This document shows, one piece after another, positions 1-6,648 of a stretch of DNA of 40,924 nucleotides (position 1 is its first letter; every line of letters starts with the position of its first letter). Origin of the DNA: SIG440 sp045532055 (GTDB lineage Bacteria; Bacillota; Clostridia; Monoglobales; Monoglobaceae); the NCBI GenBank assembly GCA_045532055.1, contig JAZSFF010000043.1:1-40924 (forward strand), given 5' to 3'. Both the position numbers and the translations under genes were made by a program. The notes under the pieces are model-generated. The model did not search any database. It saw only the letters and a list, made by a program, of their open reading frames with translations, and had not been told where the DNA came from.

Positions 1-74
1 ATATCCGCCGGTTTTCACCTCATTCAAAAATATTCACAAACATCTGCATCTCAACTCTCACTAACGCGGCTTTT

Positions 75-321
75 CTCTCGCCCCTCTCTGCGGGTCTTTA
101 AGACCCCAAAGGAATACCTTGGCAAATATTCCGCGTTAAGCAAGCGTTTTCTGCGGAGTGTTTGCGAAAAAAGACAGCACCCGATGAAAAACGCAACGCA
201 ATCAAGGTCCCTCTGCAGGCATTGCGTTTTAGTGAGTGCAAACAATAAGTTTGTTTATCCGAACGTTCTCGGGTGATGTCTTGTTGAGTAGCTACAGTCC
301 GCTAAACGTGTAGCAGCGGAA
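75..321. other. Gene-free stretch rich in nested hairpins; candidate structured RNA
   Basis: No credible protein gene is seen here; the only long frame (51-245, minus) has no Shine-Dalgarno and no recognisable product. Visible inverted repeats are GGGTCTT/AAGACCC (92-98/100-106), GGAATA/TATTCC (111-116/127-132), a 14-bp helix with one mismatch (171-184 with 269-282) that encloses AAAACGCAA/TTGCGTTTT (188-196/222-230) and CAAAC/GTTTG (239-243/249-253), and TCCGCT/AGCGGA (298-303/315-320). The 171-282 part would fold as a three-way junction. The coding strand is not decided, and no known family was recognised. Confidence 0.35.
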
Positions 322-329
322 AGGGGGTA

Positions 330-350
330 CAAGGGGGTTTGACCCCCTTG
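330..350. repeat. Perfect G/C-rich inverted repeat
   Basis: The arms CAAGGGGGT and ACCCCCTTG pair perfectly over 9 bp with a 3-nt loop, and a second AAGGGGGT copy lies just upstream at 321-328. Neither strand has a U-tract directly after the stem, so it is not a standard intrinsic terminator. It may be the end of the structured region at 75-321 or a dispersed intergenic element. Confidence 0.5.
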
Positions 351-363
351 ATATAAAAAACAG

Positions 364-392
364 TTGTAATTTATTTTCCTTTGTGGTATAAT
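364..392 (+). promoter_or_regulatory. Promoter of the 399-560 RNA
   Basis: The -35 is TTGTAA (364-369), the spacer is 17 bp, and TATAAT (387-392) is preceded by TGG, giving an extended -10. The predicted start near G399 is exactly the first base of the 13-bp closing helix of the downstream RNA. Confidence 0.75.
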
Positions 393-398
393 AATTTC

Positions 399-560
399 GT
401 CACACAAACTTAATACTATTATCAAATCAGTCTGCGTTTTTTGTATTAGGCAAAAACGTATGCTCTATTTTGCTTACTGGTTTGGTAATGTAAAAGAAGT
501 TTGTGTGACAACAACCGAGCTGCGTTTTTCATGCGTCAGCTTCGGTTGGCGCATTTTTTA
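399..560 (+). ncRNA. Structured leader or small RNA with alternative antiterminator/terminator hairpins
   Basis: A 13-bp perfect helix joins 399-411 to 497-509. Inside it an 11-bp helix (421-431/476-486, two G-U pairs) and a terminal hairpin CGTTTTT/AAAAACG (435-441/452-458) form a rod with internal loops. Next come two hairpins that cannot coexist: CAACCGAGCTG (512-522) with 537-548, and the terminator stem 531-540/545-554. CGTTTTT recurs at 523-529, so AAAAACG at 452-458 could pair with either copy and link the rod to the 3' switch. The layout suits a riboswitch or attenuator for the 58-residue ORF at 581, or a free-standing sRNA. The family was not recognised. Confidence 0.6.
531..559 (+). 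terminator. Intrinsic terminator with UUCG tetraloop
   Basis: A ten-bp stem ATGCGTCAGC/GTTGGCGCAT (two G-U pairs) is closed by TTCG and followed by a run of Ts. It lies between the 364 promoter and the ORF at 581, and it overlaps the competing hairpin 512-548. Confidence 0.8.
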
Positions 561-580
561 TTTTACAAAGGAGAATCATT

Positions 581-757
581 ATGCCAAATTATGAAAAACT
601 ATATCACCAACTTGTCAGGGATGTTGACAAAACCATCACAGATCTGAAAAATGCACTTGAATCTGCCGAAGATACATATATCAAAATGTGTGAAAAAGAA
701 TTTCCCAATGGCGAAGACTTGGAATCCTTTGACCATGAAGATGTTCTGGATTTATAA
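581..757 (+). CDS. Small acidic protein of unknown function (58 aa)
   Basis: The frame starts at ATG 581 after AAGGAG (568-573, 7-nt spacing) and ends with TAA at 757. It encodes 58 residues beginning MPNYEKLYHQ and ending DVLDL. The product is strongly acidic, has one Cys (residue 37) and no membrane segment, and residues 5-40 look helical with an amphipathic pattern. It sits directly downstream of the 399-560 structured RNA and its terminator, and has its own terminator at 776-814. That gives a compact monocistronic unit: promoter, leader, ORF, terminator. I do not recognise the family, so no function is proposed. The good Shine-Dalgarno and the flanking signals make it a likely real gene. 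Confidence 0.65.
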   Translation: MPNYEKLYHQLVRDVDKTITDLKNALESAEDTYIKMCEKEFPNGEDLESFDHEDVLDL

Positions 758-775
758 CATTCACAAATTAGCTTC

Positions 776-814
776 AAAACCCCTTCAAAACAACAGTGTT
801 TGAGGGGGTTTTCC
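776..814 (+). terminator. Intrinsic terminator after the 58-aa ORF
   Basis: AAAACCCCTTCAAAACA pairs with TGTTTGAGGGGGTTTT and is followed by a short T-rich tail. Confidence 0.75.
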
Positions 815-863
815 TGTCCAACTTCAAGTTTGTAAAAATTTTAACAAAAAAACAAAATTATTC

Positions 864-892
864 TTGAAATATTGACCAATCCATGGTAATAT
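864..892 (+). promoter_or_regulatory. Promoter of the sodium pump decarboxylase operon
   Basis: TTGAAA (864-869), 17-bp spacer and TAATAT (887-892) preceded by TGG (extended -10). The first gene starts at 939 after GGGAGG at 923-928. Confidence 0.65.
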
Positions 893-938
893 GTAAAGTG
901 GATAAAATTTGAACTAAAATGAAGGGAGGGCGTCTGTT

Positions 939-1208
939 ATGTCCAATACTTTTGTTTGTATTATGGGTATGGGAACGGTGTTTATCGGCCTTATTTGTAT
1001 AGTAATCATCTGTACAATTATGAGTTTGGTAATGCGTGCTTTTTCAAAAGAAAAGCCGGCAACTCAGGCAAAGGCAGCCCCTGCTGTTGCGGCAAACTTG
1101 CCTATACAGGACAAGCAGGCAATAATCGCCGGAACATGTGCGGTTATCGCGGAGGACCTGGGTACAGATGTGAGCAACATAAGGGTTTTATCCTTTAAAA
1201 GAATCTAG
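939..1208 (+). CDS. OadG-like small membrane subunit of Na+-translocating decarboxylase
   Basis: This 89-residue protein has one N-terminal membrane helix (about residues 5-33, rich in Ile/Val/Gly), then a short basic stretch and an Ala/Pro/Gln-rich cytoplasmic tail. That is the layout of OadG/gamma-type subunits, which assemble the carboxyltransferase with the membrane beta subunit in oxaloacetate, methylmalonyl-CoA or glutaconyl-CoA decarboxylase pumps. The last segment (about 60-89) ends in the hydrophobic IRVLSFKRI. The Shine-Dalgarno GGGAGG (923-928) supports the ATG start. It is first in a four-gene operon with the biotin carrier, beta and alpha subunits. The family call rests mainly on size, topology and context, as gamma subunits are poorly conserved. 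Confidence 0.8.
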   Translation: MSNTFVCIMGMGTVFIGLICIVIICTIMSLVMRAFSKEKPATQAKAAPAVAANLPIQDKQAIIAGTCAVIAEDLGTDVSNIRVLSFKRI

Positions 1209-1271
1209 TCTCACTAAAGAATCTGTCGTTTAATCAAGGCGGATGATAAACAAAAAACGGAGGTATTTAAA

Positions 1272-1649
1272 ATGAAAAAATATAAAGTAAATGTAAATGG
1301 TACAGCATACGAAATTGAAATCGAACTTATGAGCGAGGCTGAGGCTGCAGCATCAAAGGCACAGGCTCCTGCACCCGCAGCAGCACCCGTACAGGAAGCA
1401 GCTCCTGCACCCGCTCCTGCGGCAGCTCCCGGTGCTGGCGAAGAAGTTAAGGCTCCAATGCCCGGCACAATCCTTTCTGTAAACGTAAAGAACGGCGACG
1501 CTGTTAAAAAGGGTCAGGTTCTTATGATTCTTGAAGCTATGAAAATGGAAAATGAAATCATGGCAGGAGCAGACGGCACAGTTACATCAGTAATGGTTTC
1601 TGCCGGTCAGGCTGTTGAAGCAGGCGCAGCTCTTTGCACAATTCAGTAA
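1272..1649 (+). CDS. Biotin carboxyl carrier protein of the decarboxylase
   Basis: This 125-residue carrier subunit starts with a short beta-type segment (1-25). A flexible Ala/Pro linker (about 26-56) leads to a C-terminal biotinyl domain (about 57-125). The biotinylation motif EAMKMEN is present with acceptor Lys91. It moves the carboxyl group from the carboxyltransferase (gene at 3356) to the membrane beta subunit (gene at 1677), where decarboxylation drives Na+ export. The linker codons are highly repetitive (gca/gct/ccc/cct), consistent with internal slippage or length variation. The Shine-Dalgarno ACGGAGG precedes ATG 1272. In this system the biotin domain is a separate protein, which fits the absence of such a domain at the end of the alpha subunit. 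Confidence 0.92.
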   Translation: MKKYKVNVNGTAYEIEIELMSEAEAAASKAQAPAPAAAPVQEAAPAPAPAAAPGAGEEVKAPMPGTILSVNVKNGDAVKKGQVLMILEAMKMENEIMAGADGTVTSVMVSAGQAVEAGAALCTIQ

Positions 1650-1676
1650 TTATACAGAAAGGCTGTTGAAATTATT

Positions 1677-3290
1677 ATGAAAAAACGAATTTTTGCTGCC
1701 CTTCTGGCAGTTCTTATGCTGGCATTCACAATGATGCCATGTTTTGCAGCAAGTGATGACATTACATTTGATGCAAAGAATGCGGCTTATGACCCTGATG
1801 CAAAGGCAATCACATTTACCCTTGCCAACACATCAAAGACAGAAGCTTATATAAAGACAATCGCATTTACTGTCGATGCTGCGGAGGTAAAATTGCAGTA
1901 TGGCGGAGTGCAGTATGGTTCGCTCCTTGGCGCAGGACAGGAGGTTGAACTCAAGATTTCTGCTGAAATCCCAAATTACAACCCCGACAAGCTGCCAACA
2001 TTCGGACTGGTAGTAAATGCAACCCCAAGCACAAAAGTTGTAGACCTTACAACCGAACCTGAATTTGTTGACGTAACAGTTGACAATGTGTTTGATACAG
2101 CGGCAACACCAATGGAGGCGGTTGTAAACTTCCTCAACCAGACCGGTTTTGCAGCGATTTTTGCTGACTGGCGTGTTGCGGTAATGCTGCTTATCTCATT
2201 TGTTCTTATGTATCTGGCAATAGTTAAAAAGTTTGAGCCACTGCTCCTTTTGCCCATTGCCTTTGGTATGCTTCTTACAAACCTGCCCGGTGCAGAGATG
2301 TTCCACGAGGAGCTTTTTGCAGACGGACATGTTCACTGGGATTTGTTCACTGCAACAAACTCAATCACTCCCGGACTTATTGACTATCTCTATCTTGGCG
2401 TAAAGCTTGGAATTTATCCATGTCTTATTTTCCTTGGTGTTGGTGCAATGACAGACTTTGGTCCTCTGATTGCAAACCCCAAGAGCCTTCTTTTGGGTGC
2501 GGCTGCACAGCTGGGCATCTTTATCACATATTTTGCGGCAACATCTTTGTTTGGATTTACTCCTGCAGAGGGGGCATCAACAGGCATTATAGGTGGTGCT
2601 GACGGTCCTACTGCAATTTTTGTTACAACAAGACTTGCTCCTCATCTTTTAGGTCCTATCGCCGTTGCGGCATATTCTTACATGGCTCTTGTTCCTGTAA
2701 TTCAGCCACCAATTATGAAAGTGTTGACCACAAAGAAGGAACGTGCAATAGTTATGAAACCTCTTCGTGAAGTTTCAAAAACTGAAAAGATTGTGTTCCC
2801 GATTGCAATTACAGTTTTTGTTGCTCTTCTTGTTCCATCCGCTACACCTCTTGTTGGTGCTCTTATGCTTGGTAACCTTGCGAAAGAATGCGGTGTAACA
2901 GAAAGACTTTCAAAGACTGCACAGAACGAACTGATGAACATTGTTACAATATTCCTTGGCATCTCTGTTGGTGCAACAGCAACAGCAGAAACATTCCTTG
3001 CGCCAAAGACTTTGGCAATTATTATTGTAGGTGTAGTTGCGTTTGGCGTTGGTACAGCAGGCGGTGTTCTTCTTGCCAAGTTTATGAACTTGTTCCTCAA
3101 GAACAAAATCAATCCACTTATCGGTTCAGCCGGTGTTTCTGCTGTTCCTATGGCGGCTCGTGTGTCTCAGGTTGTGGGACAGAAAGAAAATCCCCAGAAC
3201 TTCCTGCTTATGCACGCTATGGGCCCCAACGTTGCGGGCGTTATCGGTTCTGCAATCGCAGCCGGAGTTCTTATAGCACTCTTTGGCTAA
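1677..3290 (+). CDS. Na+-translocating decarboxylase beta subunit with extra N-terminal exported domain
   Basis: This 537-residue protein carries a signal-peptide-like start (residues 1-25, ending CFAA), a soluble beta-rich region (about 26-143) and then the full polytopic OadB/GcdB/MmdB core (about 144-537). The core contains the conserved GGADGPTAIF motif; the Asp (residue 309) corresponds to the essential membrane Asp of the family. The core decarboxylates carboxybiotin and couples this to Na+ export across the membrane. Beta subunits are usually about 375-435 residues, so the first ~145 residues are an addition that should face outward if the signal sequence is used. It lies 27 nt after the biotin carrier gene. 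Substrate cannot be read from this subunit alone; the alpha subunit points to oxaloacetate or pyruvate chemistry. Confidence 0.9.
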   Translation: MKKRIFAALLAVLMLAFTMMPCFAASDDITFDAKNAAYDPDAKAITFTLANTSKTEAYIKTIAFTVDAAEVKLQYGGVQYGSLLGAGQEVELKISAEIPNYNPDKLPTFGLVVNATPSTKVVDLTTEPEFVDVTVDNVFDTAATPMEAVVNFLNQTGFAAIFADWRVAVMLLISFVLMYLAIVKKFEPLLLLPIAFGMLLTNLPGAEMFHEELFADGHVHWDLFTATNSITPGLIDYLYLGVKLGIYPCLIFLGVGAMTDFGPLIANPKSLLLGAAAQLGIFITYFAATSLFGFTPAEGASTGIIGGADGPTAIFVTTRLAPHLLGPIAVAAYSYMALVPVIQPPIMKVLTTKKERAIVMKPLREVSKTEKIVFPIAITVFVALLVPSATPLVGALMLGNLAKECGVTERLSKTAQNELMNIVTIFLGISVGATATAETFLAPKTLAIIIVGVVAFGVGTAGGVLLAKFMNLFLKNKINPLIGSAGVSAVPMAARVSQVVGQKENPQNFLLMHAMGPNVAGVIGSAIAAGVLIALFG

Positions 3291-3355
3291 ACTATAGATT
3301 TTATGAGGGTACATTCTGTGCCCTCTTCCAAAACTAAAGAAAGGAAAATAGAATT

Positions 3356-4756
3356 ATGTCAAAAGTATATATTACAGATACAATTCTTCGTGATGCTCAT
3401 CAGTCTCAGGCGGCAACCCGTATGAGAACAGAGGATATGATTCCTGCACTTGAAACCCTTGACAAGATTGGTTACTGGTCTTTGGAATGCTGGGGCGGTG
3501 CAACCTTTGATGCATGTATGAGATTTTTGAACGAAGACCCATGGGAAAGACTGAGAACTCTCAAGAAACATCTTCCCAACACAAAACTCCAGATGCTTTT
3601 CCGCGGACAGAACATTCTGGGATACAAGCACTATGCCGATGACGTTGTAGAGGCGTTCTGCAAGAAGTCAATCGAGAATGGTATTGACGTGGTTCGTGTG
3701 TTTGACGCACTCAACGACCCAAGAAACCTGGAGGCTGCAATCAAATATGTAAAATATTATGGCGGTCATCTGGAGGCTGCAATCAGCTATACAGAAAGCC
3801 CTGTTCACAACGAGGATTATTTTGTGGATTTGGCTTGCAGACTGGAGGAAAAAGGTGCAGATTCAATCTGTATCAAGGACATGGCAAACCTTTTGCTTCC
3901 ATACAGTGCATACAGCCTTGTTAAAAAGCTGAAGGAGAAAGTTGGCGTTCCCATTCACCTGCACACACACAATACAGCAGGTACCGGAGATATGACAAAC
4001 CTTATGGCAATTCAGGCAGGGGTTGATATTGTTGACTGTGCGCTCTCTCCAATGGCAAACGGCACATCAAACCCCTCAACAGAGAGCCTTGTTGCAACAC
4101 TTCGTGGCACAGAGAGGGATACAGGCCTTGACCTTGGTCTCCTCAGTGATGCGGCAAGCCATTTCAGAGGCATTGCAACAAAGATGAAAGAGGCAGGAAC
4201 ACTTGACCCCAAGGTTTTGAATGTAGATTCAAACACTTTGCTTTATCAGGTTCCTGGCGGAATGTTGTCAAACCTGATTTCACAGCTCAAACAGGCAAAT
4301 GCCGAGGATAAGTATTATGAGGTTCTGGCAGAGGTTCCCAGAGTTCGTGAAGACTTTGGATATCCTCCCCTTGTAACTCCCACCAGCCAGATTGTTGGCA
4401 CCCAAGCGGTTCTCAATGTTCTTATGGGAAGATATAAGATGATTTCAAAGGAATCAAAGGGTCTCCTCCGTGGTGAGTATGGTCTTCTTCCGGGTAAAGT
4501 TAACGAAGAAGTCCGCAAAATGGCAATCGGTGATGATGAGGTTATCACAGTAAGACCCGCAGACCTCATTGAACCTGAACTTGCCAAGTACACCGAGGAA
4601 ACAAAGGATATTGCAAAGTGCGAGGAAGACATTCTCAGCTATGCGTTGTTTCCGCAGGTTGCAAAGAAGTTCTTTGAAACCCGTGATGCAGCACCAAAGG
4701 CTGCTGCTGTGGATGAAAATGGCGTAAGAGAACTTTATGTAGAAGATTTGTCCTAA
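3356..4756 (+). CDS. oadA: Oxaloacetate decarboxylase alpha subunit / pyruvate carboxylase subunit B-type carboxyltransferase
   Basis: This 466-residue TIM-barrel carboxyltransferase opens with TDTILRDAHQS (Asp13 a metal ligand), has the catalytic carbamylated-Lys region ICIKDMANLL (Lys174) and the metal-binding HLHTHN motif (His201, His203). A PYC/OADA-type domain follows to about residue 450. OadA proteins often end in a biotinyl domain; here it is missing and supplied by the separate carrier at 1272-1649. The protein transfers carboxyl from oxaloacetate to biotin, giving pyruvate. The gene is last in the operon and is followed by a strong terminator. Together the four genes encode a primary Na+ pump. 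Some clostridial relatives are annotated as pyruvate carboxylase subunit B, which remains an alternative. Confidence 0.9.
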   Translation: MSKVYITDTILRDAHQSQAATRMRTEDMIPALETLDKIGYWSLECWGGATFDACMRFLNEDPWERLRTLKKHLPNTKLQMLFRGQNILGYKHYADDVVEAFCKKSIENGIDVVRVFDALNDPRNLEAAIKYVKYYGGHLEAAISYTESPVHNEDYFVDLACRLEEKGADSICIKDMANLLLPYSAYSLVKKLKEKVGVPIHLHTHNTAGTGDMTNLMAIQAGVDIVDCALSPMANGTSNPSTESLVATLRGTERDTGLDLGLLSDAASHFRGIATKMKEAGTLDPKVLNVDSNTLLYQVPGGMLSNLISQLKQANAEDKYYEVLAEVPRVREDFGYPPLVTPTSQIVGTQAVLNVLMGRYKMISKESKGLLRGEYGLLPGKVNEEVRKMAIGDDEVITVRPADLIEPELAKYTEETKDIAKCEEDILSYALFPQVAKKFFETRDAAPKAAAVDENGVRELYVEDLS

Positions 4757-4772
4757 AAATATTTTAAAAATC

Positions 4773-4805
4773 AAACAGGGAAGAGCGGTGCTCTTCCCTG
4801 TTTTT
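4773..4805 (+). terminator. Intrinsic terminator of the decarboxylase operon
   Basis: A 14-bp perfect stem AAACAGGGAAGAGC with its complement and a 3-nt loop, followed by TTTTT. Confidence 0.92.
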
Positions 4806-4843
4806 ATATTATAAAATAAATCCAATATTTTTTGTTTTTTCTA

Positions 4844-4872
4844 TTGACATTGCGGGAAAAGTGTGATATCAT
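4844..4872 (+). promoter_or_regulatory. Promoter of the tRNA pair
   Basis: Consensus TTGACA (4844-4849), 17-bp spacer, TATCAT (4867-4872) with an upstream TGA (extended -10). The tRNA-Met gene begins 27 bp further on. Confidence 0.8.
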
Positions 4873-4898
4873 ATACTTTGTCTTTGGACAAGCTACAT

Positions 4899-4975
4899 GG
4901 CGGTATAGCTCAGTTGGCTAGAGCATACGGTTCATACCCGTAGTGTCACTAGTTCGAATCTAGTTACCGCTACCA
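4899..4975 (+). tRNA. tRNA-Met (CAT)
   Basis: A complete cloverleaf can be folded: acceptor GGCGGTA/TACCGCT (first pair G-U), D arm GCTC/GAGC, anticodon stem TACGG/CCGTA with loop TTCATAC (anticodon CAT), T arm ACTAG/CTAGT with TTCGAAT. Discriminator A and CCA are encoded. The weak first pair could suggest an initiator, but the anticodon stem lacks the usual three G-C pairs of initiators, so an elongator (or CAT-anticodon tRNA-Ile2) is more likely. Confidence 0.93.
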
Positions 4976-4980
4976 CCCTT

Positions 4981-5007
4981 AAAACCCGTGTATTTTACAC
5001 GGGTTTT
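4981..5007 (+). terminator. Hairpin between the two tRNA genes
   Basis: A 12-bp perfect stem AAAACCCGTGTA/TACACGGGTTTT with loop TTT. The T-tract is only TTTT, so it may terminate partially or act as a processing barrier. Confidence 0.6.
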
Positions 5008-5030
5008 ACACACGGGGGACAATTTAATAT

Positions 5031-5105
5031 GGCTCCTTGGTCAAGTGGTTAAGACTCCGCCCTCTCACGGCGGCTACAGGGGTTCGAATCCCCTAGGAGT
5101 CACCA
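5031..5105 (+). tRNA. tRNA-Glu (CTC)
   Basis: Acceptor GGCTCCT/AGGAGTC, anticodon stem CCGCC/GGCGG with loop CTCTCAC (anticodon CTC, reading GAG), T arm AGGGG/CCCCT with TTCGAAT, and encoded CCA. It is transcribed from the same promoter as the tRNA-Met gene if the hairpin between them is read through. Confidence 0.93.
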
Positions 5106-5106
5106 A

Positions 5107-5135
5107 AAAAAGCACTTCATATGAAGTGCTTTTTT
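5107..5135. terminator. Bidirectional terminator between tRNA-Glu and purC
   Basis: AAAAGCACTTCAT/ATGAAGTGCTTTT is a near-perfect palindrome, with a T-run on the plus side and an A-run (T-run on minus) on the other. It can serve both convergent units. Confidence 0.88.
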
Positions 5136-5172
5136 AATGAATTTTTTGCAAAATTTGAAAGTTGAAACAAAA

Positions 5173-5856
5173 CTATCTATTGTTGATGAGCTTTGTAAGT
5201 TCAACTGGTTCAACGATTTTGTCGCCTTTGTAAACACGCATATTTCCTGATGCGATTTCGTCGATAAGGATAACCTCGCCGTTGTTGTAGCCAAATTCAA
5301 ACTTGATATCCCAGAGGTCAAGACCGATTGACTTAAGGTCGTCAGCAACAATCTTTGTTATTTTCAGAGTCTGTTCTTTCATGCTTTCAAACATTTCAGG
5401 TGTCATAACGCCAAGTGCAGCAAGACCTTCGCCGGTAACAAGTGGATCGCCCTTTTCGTCGTTTTTGAATGTACATTCAACATAGCCGCCCTCTAAAACC
5501 GTGCCGTCCTCAATGTATTCGCCGTATCTGCGGATAAAGCTGCCTGTTGCAACCAGACGGCAGATAACCTCAAGGCCGTGGCCAAAAACTGTTGCTGGAA
5601 GAACTTCCATTGTTGCATCATCAATGTTTGCGCTTACATAATGGGTTTTGATGCCTGCTTCTTTCAGCTTTTCAAAATAGTAAACAGATGTCTGAAGGTT
5701 TGCTTTGCCAATACCCTCGATGGTAAGACCTACTGTGTTCTCGCCCGGATCAAAAACGCCGTCTTTGCCGGTGCAGTCGTCTTTAAATTTAAGCAATACA
5801 TTGCCGTTTTCCAGTTCAAACACATCTTTGGTTTTTCCCTGATAAAGTTTTTTCAT
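5173..5856 (-). CDS. purC: Phosphoribosylaminoimidazole-succinocarboxamide synthase (SAICAR synthase)
   Basis: This protein catalyses step 8 of de novo purine synthesis, joining CAIR and aspartate with ATP use. The conserved N-terminus KLYQGKTKDVFE (nucleotide-binding strand-loop), LVATGSFIRRYG, and the DIKFEFGY and IDEIASGNMR motifs are all present. I start it at ATG 5856, giving 227 residues, because AAAGGG lies just upstream; an in-frame extension to 5880 has no ribosome site. The gene is alone rather than in a pur cluster, between the tRNA genes and a divergent membrane protein gene. I found no convincing -35/-10 for it in the A/T-rich region 5880-5960. Confidence 0.96.
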   Translation of the reverse strand: MKKLYQGKTKDVFELENGNVLLKFKDDCTGKDGVFDPGENTVGLTIEGIGKANLQTSVYYFEKLKEAGIKTHYVSANIDDATMEVLPATVFGHGLEVICRLVATGSFIRRYGEYIEDGTVLEGGYVECTFKNDEKGDPLVTGEGLAALGVMTPEMFESMKEQTLKITKIVADDLKSIGLDLWDIKFEFGYNNGEVILIDEIASGNMRVYKGDKIVEPVELTKLINNR

Positions 5857-5970
5857 TTTCAAAACCCTTTCTTTTATCAAAATAATACAATATCCATTTT
5901 ATCACAAAACTTTCTAAAATTATAGTGTTTTTTTAAAAAAAATATAAAAAATTTTAATTTTCCCAAACTC

Positions 5971-5999
5971 TTGCTAAAATGCTGTTTTTGTGTTACAAT
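5971..5999 (+). promoter_or_regulatory. Promoter of the YgjV-like gene
   Basis: TTGCTA (5971-5976), 17-bp spacer, TACAAT (5994-5999) with TGT upstream. Its position excludes an upstream start for the following gene. Confidence 0.6.
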
Positions 6000-6036
6000 T
6001 CTTTTGGTAAAATTTACGAACGGAGTTGACACATAT

Positions 6037-6606
6037 ATGAAATTTATAATTAGTTACATAACCTCCGCTCTGTCAGGGATGACGCTTCTTGACGGGATTA
6101 TCCTTGTTTTGTCATTGTCGTCTACTGCATGTATTATTCTTACTTCATATATTAGGAGTATCAGATGGATACTGTTCCTTCAGGCAATGGGAAATCTGAC
6201 TATTGCGTTGGGGTATCTTCTGGATAAGAGTTACAGCGGGGCGGTTTCTTGTTTGATAGGTGCGGCAACTGCCATTATAAGCGGTTTATACGATGCAAAG
6301 AGCCAGAGTGTGCCCATGTTTATGATATACATCTATGCGGCGGCTTTTATAGTAGCAAACCTTTTTGCTTTTACAGCGTGGTATTCAAGCATTGCCCTTG
6401 TGGCGTCTGTCGTTTATGTTCTAAGCGTTGTGCAGAAAAGTGGGAAGTTCTATCGTGTGTGGACCATTGTTAATTTGCTCCTCTGGGTTGCATACGATCT
6501 TTTTGCTGCAGCGTACGGAAGTCTCACATCTCATACTATTATGGTATTATTTATTTTCTCAGGAATAATATTGGATAAGATAAGAGATAAAAAGGGTGTA
6601 GCATAA
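6037..6606 (+). CDS. YgjV-like multi-pass inner membrane protein
   Basis: This hydrophobic protein has 189 residues when started at ATG 6037. CGGAG lies about 11 nt upstream, and the promoter at 5971-5999 rules out the longer frame. About six membrane helices can be traced, with short polar loops such as SYIRSIRW and LYDAKSQS and a basic C-terminus KIRDKKGVA. The paired short helices and the repeated WxxxxxxG-type spacing resemble the YgjV (Imp-YgjV) membrane family, whose function is not established. It is monocistronic, between its own promoter and a bidirectional terminator. The assignment is by overall pattern and is moderate. Confidence 0.65.
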   Translation: MKFIISYITSALSGMTLLDGIILVLSLSSTACIILTSYIRSIRWILFLQAMGNLTIALGYLLDKSYSGAVSCLIGAATAIISGLYDAKSQSVPMFMIYIYAAAFIVANLFAFTAWYSSIALVASVVYVLSVVQKSGKFYRVWTIVNLLLWVAYDLFAAAYGSLTSHTIMVLFIFSGIILDKIRDKKGVA

Positions 6607-6617
6607 AATAACAATTT

Positions 6618-6648
6618 AAAAAGTCGGCTGATATCAGCCGACTTTTTT
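6618..6648. terminator. Bidirectional terminator
   Basis: AAAAAGTCGGCTGAT/ATCAGCCGACTTTTT is a perfect palindrome with T-tracts on both strands. It ends the YgjV-like gene and the convergent dehydrogenase gene. Confidence 0.92.

Noticed and set aside
51..245. 64-residue minus-strand frame
   Set aside because: No ribosome site, unlikely composition (Arg/Cys/Leu mix) and it lies across the hairpin-rich region; better explained as an accidental frame through structured DNA.
330..350. Intrinsic terminator
   Set aside because: The stem is excellent, but neither strand has a following U-tract, so it was kept only as an inverted repeat.
399..560. 6S RNA
   Set aside because: The rod shape with internal loops recalls 6S, but it is shorter than usual 6S RNA and has no large central bubble; also a switch-like terminator follows.
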